Both the position numbers and the translations under genes were made by a program. Shown here piece by piece: positions 1 to 10,399 of a stretch of DNA of 64,000 nucleotides. The stretch is from Pycnopodia helianthoides (lineage: Eukaryota; Echinodermata; Asteroidea; Forcipulatida; Asteriidae): contig CM063261.1 in assembly GCA_032158295.1 (NCBI GenBank), positions 2,852,001 to 2,916,000 on the forward strand, read 5' to 3'. The notes under the pieces were generated by a model. The model was not told the origin of the DNA. It saw only the letters and a program-made list of their open reading frames with translations, and searched no databases. Positions within the stretch are counted from its first letter, which is position 1; each line of letters begins with the position of its first letter.

Positions 1-309
1 ACGATTATCTATATGATCACGAAATTCATGCGCACATTCTTCATAAATCTATTGTTTTCTTTGTGGGTCTCTGATTTTCCTTGATCGTGTATAATTTCAA
101 CGATATTTTCGACTCGGATGGGCCCAAATTCCCACTCTATTTATACAAAATCAAATCAAACTCTACGCCACTTCCCATCACGCTCCTGTCCTCCCTAGCT
201 GCTAGTGAGTTCTTGCAAGTAATCAATAACTACACCACAGTACACACGGGGAGAGGGGTCTAAAATCAATCGCAAGAACATGCTTCCAACCTAGGTCATA
301 TTATTCTAG

Positions 310-491
310 CAGGGGGGCTTGTATACAACAAGGACGTGTACAAGACATTGCCATCAAGACCTTGCAAGACGCTGATGCGATAGCACGGATGAAATCATTG
401 TCAATGGACCGGGGCTTCACCGTAGTTGCAGCTGATAGCACCCCTTCAATATCCAACCCAATTCCTGTAATAAATTTCTGGGTTAAAATCG
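310..491 (+). CDS. possible internal coding exon, unknown protein
   Basis: This is a candidate exon of about 61 codons. It is bounded on the left by an AG after a short pyrimidine-containing stretch (attctag at 303-309) and on the right by a good donor, G then GTGAGC at 492. The reading frame passes through the whole interval without a stop (roughly 305-568). It encodes a mixed-composition peptide that begins RGACIQQGRVQDIAIKTLQD and later contains the run VVAADSTPSISNPIPVINFW. No domain is recognised and there is no signal peptide. The opposite strand is also open across the same bases (301-630), so strand and coding status are unsure. It could equally be a fragment of a non-coding RNA or a repeat. 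The splice signals are seen in the sequence; that it is coding is inference. Confidence 0.25.
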
Positions 492-492
492 G

Positions 493-1895
493 TGAGCATA
501 TTTTTCTGAGCCGGGATGTTTTTTTTTTATTTTCGTTTCGTAGCCCCGGTTTGGGTCTCGTACAATGAGGACAGGTGTTTAGAAATATGTTTAGCCGTGT
601 AGCCGTGCAAGGCATCGGTCGTGTAAGCACACTCTGTCAAGGGGATAGAACGGCTGCAAGCGCTCGATCTGAGTTTTGATGTTTACCAAGCCAATGGCTG
701 TCACTGATGCCTTGGCGCTCCTCAGGGAACCGAGGGGCTAGGAAGAAGGGTAAAGAGGCAAGGCAGAGGCAGTATAAGAGGGTACGACGATGGATGCGAT
801 ACTGGACCGGCTCATCATATAGGCAGAGGGATTGTGATTGTTTTTTAAGAGAGATGGAATGTGACAGAAGAACAGGGGGTGTGGGTTATGTGGGCAAGGA
901 CGACGTGTATACAAGGAGACCGGAATGCCAAGGAACGAGGTATCTACTTGGGTAGATAAGGAAATAGGGAAAGGATCAGGAAATCGGTCGAGCAAAAGAG
1001 GGCTTGAACTGAAGGTGAAATGTTTTGAAGGAGAAGTCGTGTCTAGATTTTTTAGGAGAAATAAATCATGATAATGGACCTCAAATCCAATGTTGGCTGA
1101 AAATTGAGTGCAACATCAAATCTGAAAACGGCAAGTCCTGTCACAGAATTAGGGCTTCGAAATGTTTATCGTTGGTTATTTGGTGAAACGTATGAGGGCT
1201 TAACTTTGCCGCGGAGTCGGATAGAATAAACACAATCTCCAAGATTCCGGAGCGAAAATTACGACATTGGATAGAACTTGAGCCAAGGAAACCGAGGCCC
1301 CTGGTGCAGTCACACACACACACACAAAAAAAAACGAAGAAAAAAGGGGACCTGAAGAAACGTAATTGACCCAGATGAATCTTAAATTGACCTTTCGAAA
1401 AAATTTAAGCTTGCTTCACCTACTTTTTAGCGGTTACCAGGGTAACCACATACATCACTGTACTTTTGAAATGTTGACACTTGCATGCACGGTTTCTTAC
1501 CCGTCTTCGTAATGCTATTTTCCCCGCCATTTTCTGTTGATTCTGTTTAAATCGTTTCGATTCTTCAACTTTGACTGGAGATTTCGGCGCACCAATTATT
1601 CCCGCTCGGGTCGGGGCTGTTTGTTGTTGTTCATCATTTTGTTTTGCCCTGCTTCCCCCTTTTTTTGGTCTTTTAATCTTTTTCTACGTTTTTCAGTGTG
1701 CTCATTAACTCATATTCTTAGCTGGAGTTCCATCGACTGATGATTTACCAGACTAGATTAGTTTAAGGGAAAATGTTTACAGGTCTCTTCACGACAATAT
1801 CCCACATTAGAATAAAACACCGATGCCACCATTAGTTAATTGAAAAAGCGCCTTTGAACAATTTTTGTTGATTTTGGCGCTATATTAATGTCTTC

Positions 1896-1896
<1 letters not shown>
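493..1896. other. no gene recognised
   Basis: Two overlapping frames (707-955 on + and 738-995 on -) are open but contain no domain, signal peptide or convincing splice sites. A short AC microsatellite lies inside this stretch. I see nothing else that can be named. Confidence 0.5.
1311..1326. repeat. (AC)n microsatellite
   Basis: A run of eight CA dinucleotides, followed directly by an A-rich stretch. Confidence 0.85.
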
Positions 1897-1931
<35 letters not shown>

Positions 1932-1949
1932 GATTGATTGTTGATTGAC
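1897..1949. repeat. (TGAT)n microsatellite, tail of a LINE
   Basis: About ten TGAT/TTGAT units. Read on the - strand this becomes an ATCA-type repeat immediately after the A-rich end of the neighbouring retroelement. That is where several LINE clades carry short tandem tails, so it is probably the end of that insertion and not an independent microsatellite. Confidence 0.8.
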
Positions 1950-2563
1950 TTTTTTTCAAAACAAATACTTTATTCATTCACAAAATATACAGAGTATACA
2001 AAAAACAAAGAAAACTAAAAAATTACATAAATAGACAAGAAATGTCTGTCACAAAGTACAGGTCGGTAGCTGGGGATGAATTTACATCCACATCAATACA
2101 TAAGCAATTTCATTAGATAAACTGCAAGGCAGAAAAGGAAAACACAAAATTACAGAGTCCATTCAATTTCATTATCAGTAATTTTGAATATGTTGCAGAG
2201 ACCCCATTTCTTGAGGAAAAGGGGAACATTGTTCTGGAGCTGGTAGTAGCGGTATTCTATCACGATTTTACTCTTAATACGATATTTCCAGGTTTCTAAA
2301 CAATCTTTGTAGTTCGAGTGTACATATAACCAGTATACACTGGCTTTGAAACTGACAATTAAATAGTTAGCTAAATCTACGTTTTCTCTCGGTCGGCCCC
2401 TGCTGTGGTGGATCAGGCACCAGTACGTTTCGAAAGTTAGTGATTGATTGTGAGGCGATATCAATACGAAAATATTTTCCGTAGGACGCGGAAAGGCAAT
2501 AATGAGTGAGTGAATTTTAATCGTACATCGGTATAGGTCGCTAATGCAAAAGTAGCATATCAA
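1950..2563 (-). mobile_element. 3' end of a non-LTR retrotransposon (LINE), with the C-terminus of its reverse-transcriptase protein
   Basis: On the - strand a frame of 137 codons (2563 to 2150) ends in a pattern I know from C-termini of animal LINE polyproteins. It has a hydrophobic ANYLIVSFKASVYWLY segment, then about 25 residues later a basic stretch (KYRIKSKIVIEYRYYQLQN) and a W-containing end (FLKKWGLCNIF). After the stop comes about 180 bp of AT-rich 3' UTR with an AATAAA signal (complement of 1969-1974), an A-rich run and a tandem ATCA tail. The polymerase and endonuclease domains are absent, so it is a 5'-truncated dead copy. The clade (CR1, L2, Crack or similar) cannot be fixed from this piece. 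Resemblance to the family is from memory; the tail structure is seen directly. Confidence 0.6.
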
Positions 2564-2599
2564 GTAAGTTTATCTAAGGTCTAACCAAGCTTATAATAT

Positions 2600-5173
2600 T
2601 TTCAACTTGAGAAAGTGGAATTATTTTTATTATCAGAACTTTACCAATACCGAAGCCAATGATGATTATGGAATAATACAAATTAATGTGACACGAAGAA
2701 GTCATAAAGGTAAACCGTCCTTTGTTTCATGGCTGGGTGATAAAACTAAACATTATTGAAGTTAAAATGTAGTTTGCGTTAACCGTCGTTTATTTTTTGG
2801 GGCGTACCGTCGTAATGGCATTTGCTGCGAAAACAAGTCATTCAAAATTGTTTTCGCTGATAAAAAAAAAATCTGTTTGTTCAATAAACATGAGGTGAGA
2901 TCCACTTTAAAACTTGCGGTGTGTGGTATCTACGGGGGAAATACTGATTTGATTTTACCATGTTACAAAAAGGCGAGGGGTTGTTTAAAAAAAAAAGGTA
3001 ATATTGAAAATTGTTTGAATCGCTGGAGGAACGTCAGGCTGGACTCGTAATGACTTCCCCGCAGGGCCACCAGTGTCCGGGCACCAGCTATATATACCAA
3101 ACGAGCATTTCATAACACACGGCTATCAAGTCACCAGTACCAGTGGAGAAAACGGGGCCTTGCCCCAAGTGGAATACTGTCCATATTTTAAGTCTTAATG
3201 AAGTGTCATCAGACATTTACCAGCGTCCCTTTTTGACCTCAGGAATTTTACAATCAAATCTATTCACTCCCCCTGTACATGTCAAAAATGAGAAAATATG
3301 AACGCCCATGCTTTCTACATCCCCCTAAAGGATCCCATAAGTGCTCAGGACTCAGCCCCTGTGCTTTCTTTGTATTATAGGAATTATATTATAACCCATC
3401 CGCTAGGGGCAGCCACGTCGATACAGCACGCCTGGAGACCTTTTTATCATTAGAAGTCCAATTATCCTAGCGGATAGGAAGGAATCAGAATATTTCCCGC
3501 CAGGATTTTTTAACCGTCCACCGCATGGAGGAAAAGACGAATAAGCACACTCGTGTTTCTAGCCTATGGCTACGCGTAAGGTGCTGCATATCTAAGTCCC
3601 GGGAGAGACCAGATTGCATCCTGGCTGCTGGTTTTCGCCCGAATAACATCGACTTGGATTAGCCTCTCATATTTCCTTTGAAATCAATCATTATCGATGT
3701 TTGTTTTTTTCTCACCCCCCCCCAAAAAAAAAGACTCATCATTTTCACCCTGGAAAATCAGTTCCCCATCGGGATCAGCTCTGGCAGAAAATTAGCCAAA
3801 TTAACAGATTCTTTGATAATTTGCGGCCGAATTTGTCACGGCGATTGACAACATTTGCATTGGAAGTGAGTCACAAAGTGTCGTCTGCGACAGCCTCCGG
3901 TGTGCGCGACCCAGTGCTCATTGGCGCCAAAACGAAATGGTAATTTACCTTGTATTTGGTGTTATTTGAGGAGGACGGATGGATGGTGTCATCATTGAAT
4001 GATAACGTCCCGGGAGACTTCAGATGATCCATCATATTTTCCTTGTCAAATCCTGGATCATTTACCGGCTGGTAAATCCTGGAATACGAGACGGCGTAAG
4101 GCCGGGCCTGCGGGAGACGCGACCTCAAGCTTATTAATTTGCCCGGGCTATCCCCCCGCGCGAACCCTGGGGTAGCTTCGGGTCCAGTGGTTTTCTATCT
4201 GTCGGTATGTCGTCCAATTCAATAGCCTTCTTCTTTTTATTTTGTGCCTGTAATACAAACTTTTTACCAACCTGAGGGGCCCCACCTCTGAAGCGGATCC
4301 GACGTTGATAAAAATAAGGAGGGGCGTCTGTACTAATTTATCGGTAGTACAATGAGAACGAGGAGCAATGCCGCGGGGGATACCTACAAGGGGGGGGGGA
4401 ACCAGCGACACAGTAGCCATCTTGGTATGGTTACTTGTATGCCTGTACCGTAATGATAACTCTGCTGATTGGAAAACTGAAGAAACCAGACTATTTCGTT
4501 GCGAGCCTCTCTATTACCATAATGTATAAAGCTGTATTATAAAAGTAATAGAGTCTATTTTTGGATGGGAGGCATCGGGTTTTTTTTTTGCATCTGGTAA
4601 CTTTACTTTCTCCAGATCACGCAGGAAAATTTGATCAAATCCTGCCTAGCTAGAGACTCCCGTTCACTCTCAGTCTCTTAATTTAGTACACGTATATTTG
4701 ATGGGCGTATAGTGCTTAAGTGGAAATATCCCTCTTCGGAAATTGTAACCCGATATCTGCTTTTTGACTTTTTTCTGTATAATGAACGTGAAAGGTTTTT
4801 TATCCGTAATCACACACCATTAATCAATGGATACCGTAATAGACGATTTAAGTTTCACATTTAAGTTGAACTACTCACCACCCCCAAACTCCTCAAGCAC
4901 ACCACAAAGAACCGGAACATACCCACATTAAGATGTATCATGGGGGATCCTGCTGGACACCTGTTGGTAAATCATTCACATGCGCGCGCGTCTGCTGCAT
5001 AATTATACCCACACGTTTTCTTTAGCAGCTTCCAAAACTCAACAACAACAAAACGAGAAAAAAAAACACGTTTGTGTAAATTTACTAAAAAATATCACTC
5101 ATTTTATTGTTCAAAGGCACTTCTTGTGGCAAGTTCAAAAAAAAAAGTGGTTTCTTTTTCATAGAGTCTTTAA
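2600..5173. other. no gene recognised
   Basis: AT-rich DNA with a GC-rich patch at about 4085-4420 and homopolymer runs (3714-3731, 4569-4580). Frames on both strands between 3701 and 4420 are open but carry no recognisable protein features. A small inverted repeat at 3398-3475 is listed separately. Confidence 0.5.
3398..3475. repeat. short inverted repeat, 10-bp arms
   Basis: ATCCGCTAGG at 3398-3407 is matched by its exact complement CCTAGCGGAT at 3466-3475, with about 58 bp between. The arms are too short to prove an element; this may be the end remnant of a small transposon or chance. Confidence 0.4.
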
Positions 5174-5548
5174 AGGCACAGTACACGTTTGGTAATTGGA
5201 GCCTACTGATTGTGTTAATCCTATAGGCTATGTAAATGTAGGTACATACAATAAAACTAACCTGTGAAAATTTCACTTCAAAAGGTGGTCGCATTTTTGA
5301 GATATCACCGAAAAACCGGAGCGAATATTTCCACGCAGGAAGAATATTCCCCATAGGAATACACAGTCTGAGAAGACAGAAACGCTTCTTAGATTCAAAT
5401 TTGGGGGAATAAAAAGTGATATATTTTCTCCTCGAAGTTAAAAGTTTCTCAAAATTCATTTTACTACCCAATGCTGCTGTACTTCTTACCAAGTAAGTTT
5501 TTATTGCCATTAATTTTAAGAGTCATTTGCCAAACGTGTACTGTGCCT
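5174..5548. mobile_element. TTAA-bounded inverted-repeat element, family A, copy 1
   Basis: A 375-bp element with no coding capacity. It starts AGGCACAGTACACGTTTGG and ends with the complement (CCAAACGTGTACTGTGCCT), and has TTAA on both sides (5170-5173 and 5549-5552). Terminal inverted repeats plus a flanking TTAA fit a non-autonomous DNA transposon (MITE). TTAA targets are typical of piggyBac, but the AGG terminus is not the classic piggyBac end, so the superfamily is open. Its right half matches the left part of copy 2 in opposite orientation, including a shared block around 5488-5525. Confidence 0.75.
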
Positions 5549-5552
5549 TTAA

Positions 5553-5941
5553 AGGGAAGGTATACGTTTGGTAATGACTCTTAAAATTAATGGCAATAAA
5601 AACTTACTTGGTTAGAAGTACAGCTGCAGCTTTCGATAGTATAAAGCATTTTGAGAATCATTTTACTTCGGAGTAATGTGGTTACGGAAATCAGTTTTTA
5701 TCAGAACAAATTTGAATCTGAGAAGCGTTTCTGTCAGAAACGTTTCTCAGATTGTGTATTCCAATTGCGGATTATTCTTCCTGCGTGGACATAACCGCTC
5801 CGGATTTTCGGCAATATCTCAAAAACGCTACCACCTTTTGAAATGATATTTTCACAGGTTAGTTTTATTGTATATAATTTACATACGTTCATAGGATTAA
5901 AACAATCGAACGGTTCCAAAAACCAAAGGTACACTTTGCCT
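5553..5941. mobile_element. TTAA-bounded inverted-repeat element, family A, copy 2
   Basis: A 389-bp relative of copy 1 lying head-to-head against it. The single TTAA at 5549-5552 serves as the border of both. It starts AGGGAAGGTATACGTTTGG, ends GGTACACTTTGCCT, and is followed by TTAA at 5942-5945. The centre (about 5713-5751) is an almost perfect hairpin with arms built around AATCTGAGAA and CGTTTCTG. No open frame of interest; it would depend on a transposase encoded elsewhere. Confidence 0.75.
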
Positions 5942-6058
5942 TTAAAGTAAAAAGAAAAGCTCTTTGCCTTTTGACAAACCGGGTGATGCCACCTACCTGT
6001 CCAACTTTACTTGTGTAAGAATGTTTACACAGTACTTTCTATAGGCCGTAGCGTAACT

Positions 6059-6226
6059 CAGGCCTGGAATTACACAGAGGCGAAAGAGGCCATGGCCTCT
6101 GTTGCCCTTGGTCTTGGCCTTGGTGCCCCCTTCAAAAGTTTCTCATAGACTTTCAAATTTTCCAATGGAAGTGCCCTTTGCAAATGCAAATGGCCTTGCC
6201 CTCTCAAAGATGAAATTACTGGCCTG
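6059..6226. mobile_element. small hAT-like element (CAGGCCTGG ends), copy 1
   Basis: A 168-bp element that begins CAGGCCTGGAATT and ends with the imperfect complement AATTACTGGCCTG. The interior (6100-6215) matches 53490-53640 closely, including the shared stretches TTGCC...GGCCTTGGTGCCCCC and CCAATGGAAGTGCCCTTTG. CAG...CTG ends are usual in hAT-type elements. An exact 8-bp target duplication was not found. Non-coding. Confidence 0.6.
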
Positions 6227-9200
6227 GTAATCAGACATTTTCATTGGTAAAGGGGGCGCTAGGGGAGCAAGAATTGTTCTTTTCTTTAGGCCTATTATTA
6301 TTATTTGTATTTATTTTTTATGTTATTCTTTTTATTGGGGGGGGGGGCTATTTAAGGTATCGAACAATTCATTTGGGCATTTTATTTGTCGATCTCATAG
6401 GGGGTAAGAGGGGTGGGCAAGGGTTCTGTGCAGGTGGCTCGAGAGGCACCCCCCCCCCCCGAGACGCCACTGTTTATGATATTTAATACTGTAACCGAAT
6501 TAAAAAAAATTATCGTACAATAACTGATATTAGGTCTTAGGTGTTCTACATTTGTTGTATACCAAATCAGTGCCACACTTGGCATCGCCATGAATTATGC
6601 ATTGCATTGCCAAGCATCGTCAACTTCTCGGACCAATTTTAACTGCTCATTTTTTTATAGGAGTAAAAAACCTTGATGATTATTGGAAAGGCTACTTTCA
6701 TCAAACCTTCATTAATGGGTTATTGACAGCGTGTTAAAGACTATTTCAGTGCAGGACAACGGAAGTCCCCTTAACATGAACGTGATGTCTGAAAGGCCCT
6801 TCCCAAGTCACGTAACACTCAAATTATTTCCAGTCCTATTCTCGCTCTCCGTGACTAAAGCATAAATATCTGTCTTTTTTAATAAAAAACGCAATCGCAC
6901 CAACTGCTCCAGCCAGGCTTTAGACGGCTTCCTTGAAAACATTTCTGACCTACTTTACAGCTCTCAATTCGTCGCGTGGAATTTCGCCCAAGTTGTTGTG
7001 ACACAGGCCGTGTTTTGGTCCAGTTTCTAGAGACTGGGTGTTTACCAAGCATGCTCTGACGGTTAACGGTGTCTGAAACTCTAGTATTATTTGTATTCAT
7101 GCATCCACGTTGTCTAAGCGTTCAACTTCACCCTGGACTTACATCAACGTATTCATGTGAACTACTTCCAAGTGGTCAATATAAACTCCCCCCTCGACCT
7201 TCCAAGCCCTTTCATTTTTTGTCGAAAACACGGACGGGGGAAACGTGGCGTATTCAGCTTGATCTTGTTAAACACATCCCTAATAATTCTATCCTCATCC
7301 CGGAAGCCATTGTTGAAGTCATTGCCTCTGGAGATTGCCCTACCCCCGTGGTAAGTACCCCGCTCACAGGGTTTCTTCTGCTGAGGAGCTACCTCTATAA
7401 CCAGCCGGTGCGGCACTTAAGTAGCATCTTCACTTAGGCGTGCAAGACCTATTCACATCTTGTTGGTAATTCGAAAGGTTGTAGCGTCAATGCACAAGGA
7501 GCAAAGATCGCTAGTCGGCCCTGGATCCGCCATTACTTACAGCATTTTGATGCCCAGCTTGTGGGTATCATGGTGGCGTATAATCCTAATGCAGTGCCAC
7601 CTAACCGACGTTGGCGATGCCTCTGCGCCGTGTAATTCACTTTTCCCGCATAAACGAAGCAGTAGCCTCCACGGCAGTCGTCTATTAACCTGTTTCCCTG
7701 ATTAGTCTGGTTCCCGGTACACACATGTATGCCTTTCATAACCAATTCGGTATCGGACTAGAAACGATTATAATTACGAGTCTATAGGAGCTATACTTGA
7801 CTCAATTGCAGATGTCCGTAAACGGTAACTGAATTGAGAGTGCATGCGGATGCTTATCACGTCAATAGTGCACACGAATCGTCAGGTAAAAATAAAATGC
7901 CTTTGTGAATTGTTGTTGTGAAGAAACACTGTTCTTTTTTGATTAACTTTATAGGTGTGGAGGGTACATCCCAAATATTACTCTGCTGAGTTTTGTTTTA
8001 ATGCTTCATGATCATTATAATTATAATGTGACCTTAAAATATCCACCATGTGCCATAACGTCAAAGCCTCTTTCTTTATAACAAGGTCACGAGGTCACCC
8101 ATCATTCGCGTTGTATCGCACCATTCTGAATGAGTCCCTCAGCATGAGCACATTTCGATTAACAAGACAACGAAACGGGAAGCCGACAAACTTGTAAAAT
8201 CCATCGGCCGAAATGCAATCGTAGCTTCGTAAACCGTTGGATTGTCGACATCGTTAACCAGTGATTCGTGTATGAACGAACTCTGCAGATAGTCCTCATA
8301 ACAGGGACGTAAATAAACCGCTCTCAAATATAATGAGCGAGCTGGCTTTGAGAAGCGCAGCCGTTTTTTGTAGAAATTTGAAATCCGTAAACGACCACGC
8401 GGCTGTATACGTGGGCCACCCATGGTTACCGGATCGCCAGGTACAGGCATCGCCTGGTGCGGGGTAACTACTATTTTGCTACTCGTTCGTCTGTCGAACT
8501 TCTTTTGTGAAATCAATTAAATAATAACGAGCCAGAGTTCCTTGGGAATTGGTGAGGGGCTCATTTAGTTATTAGTATTGTTCACTTATTGGTACAATTA
8601 TACTGAAAAATACGTCAAACCAGCTGCTTGTTTGTCTTCAACCTTGCCTTCTTTCGATCAATTTGTCGTTCACGTTTCCAAAGTAAGCACGAAGTCATGG
8701 TCAGCATTGTGTGCATTTATTATACCCATAGCTCTTACTGCAACAGTTGTACGGTATCCTTTTTTTTATCAATGGAGGATTAATTATCAAATAATCATCA
8801 TACTAAAAGAAGTGTAAATCGTCTATCTAAACAAGTAAACAAGATTATAAAAGGCGCTGATGCGTTAAGCTATTACAAAAATACCTAATATTTAAAAACT
8901 AAAAAATTAGCCTTGCAAAATCGAATTTACACGCGAATAGAAGATTGTAAACAATCTATCAAATTGTAAATTGTTTATTGTTTTTTATAAATGTTATTGT
9001 CACAGTTCCCTTTACGATTTGTCCATACTGTATTGCCGGCAGCCCTCTCGTAGATCTCACTAAAGATGGGGTATCTGTGCAGGTGGTTTCCTGTCCCACG
9101 CAATCGCTTTAAATGTCAGTCACACATTTTGATCGTTACTCTCTGTCAATAAATAACTCATTTCACATTCTATCTGTAATTACGACACACCTCCAGATTG

Positions 9201-9944
9201 GCCAGTTTTTCATCAGCTGTGGGTGGGTTGGTCAGAGTTTATTGCTTTAAACTGGGCCAAGGGGGGTGTCGCTCCGAGACGGAAGGGGAAAGCCGGTGCG
9301 ACTCGCCGCGGTAAAACTCGGGTAATTGCCTAATTACAGTCAATTGTAGTGTGGGGTTGCGTCCCTGGTGGTACGGCGGTGGTTTGATCGTGAGTGTTGC
9401 GTCGATCCCACGGGTGTAAACGTAGATTCCACCATAGGGTTTGCAAATGAGTTCAATCTTATTATACCGGACGACCTCTCACGGAAAAGCACGGCGAGTT
9501 ATCATGCAGAATGTTGTGTGTGTTGGATATCGTCCCAGAGGTTTCGTCCTGGGAACGAGGGCGATTTGGTATCTCCGTTTTGATCTGGTGAGCTTTTAAT
9601 TTCACATCCTATAACTATGAAGTAATAAAACACGTCAACATTTCTGGCCAGTCTGCATGTTGAGTGAAATAAAACATTGCGCCTGTCCCTAGTGATTGTG
9701 TTTACCCGGGTTTCTTGACTGTCATAAAATAAAATAATGGAGTTGATCCTCGTCTGGTAATTTGACCTGCAAGGTGCATTTGTCAACCGTTGGCGAGAAC
9801 TGTGTTTTCTTTCTGTCAGCGCGCCCTCGTGATCACTCCCAACACCAACTCCTACCGGGCCTCCACCTGGTACTAACTCAAACGTCTAAGAGTTCTTGAG
9901 ATATGTGGCTATATTTATACAAGACCATCCAAATCAAAGCTGAC
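6227..9944. other. no gene recognised
   Basis: This holds G/C homopolymer runs (6338-6347, 6450-6459) and an AT-rich stretch at 8820-9000. The longest open frames (7069-7437 on +, 8139-8516 on -) overlap open frames on the other strand and show no domain, signal sequence or clear splice sites. Nothing supportable as a gene. Confidence 0.5.
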
Positions 9945-10015
9945 AGACGAGGACTCGAACCCCCCAGTGCCGTTTGCGTGCAAGTCGCCAACCACTTATC
10001 TCGTATCGGCCCGGG
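9945..10015 (-). mobile_element. tRNA-derived SINE-like sequence
   Basis: Read on the - strand, this holds a good RNA polymerase III B box (GGTTCGAGTCC, complement of 9951-9961). An A-box-like segment lies about 40 bp upstream (GATAAGTGGTTGGCGAC). The two halves do not fold into a proper cloverleaf, so this is more likely a SINE head than a working tRNA gene. The element's 3' limit is not visible. Confidence 0.4.
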
Positions 10016-10257
10016 CTGATTGTTGTTTATCGATCGTCACGTCAGGAGCACTTGGGACAACTTCTTTCCCTCCATAGTGTTGTAGCAATTTGCTGATAAT
10101 GCAAGTTCGGTTTTGGATGGGAAGAGGGGGGGAAACGGTTTAAGTGTCATCTCTGATTTTACACTCGACTCCACTACGGCTGAGGACAGAGTCGTGACAA
10201 GAATTCCCCTCGACCTAAAATGACTCAGACTCGCGCACAGTATAAAGTCAATTAAAC

Positions 10258-10395
10258 CGATGTGGTGAAGACGTCTGCTCTAGAATAAAGGATGGTCGTT
10301 GGTTCGTATTCCAGCCGAGGTGCCCGTGGATGTTTTTTCCCACCGAATTCAGCGTAGACCAAAAACTTAAGACCAGAGACTGAAAATCAATTTCA
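10258..10395 (+). mobile_element. tRNA-derived SINE-like sequence
   Basis: The + strand has a B-box-like GGTTCGTATTCCAGCC at 10301-10316, preceded about 45 bp upstream by GTGGTGAAGACGTCTGC, which resembles an A-box region. A body follows (GAGGTGCCCGTGGAT...). I associate this composition with echinoderm SINEs. There is one B-box mismatch and no acceptor-stem pairing, so it is not a functional tRNA. Confidence 0.4.
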
Positions 10396-10399
10396 CCAT

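Noticed and set aside
5085..5510. 141-codon - frame
   Set aside because: Most of it lies inside the family A element at 5174-5548; the homologous copy next to it does not preserve the frame.
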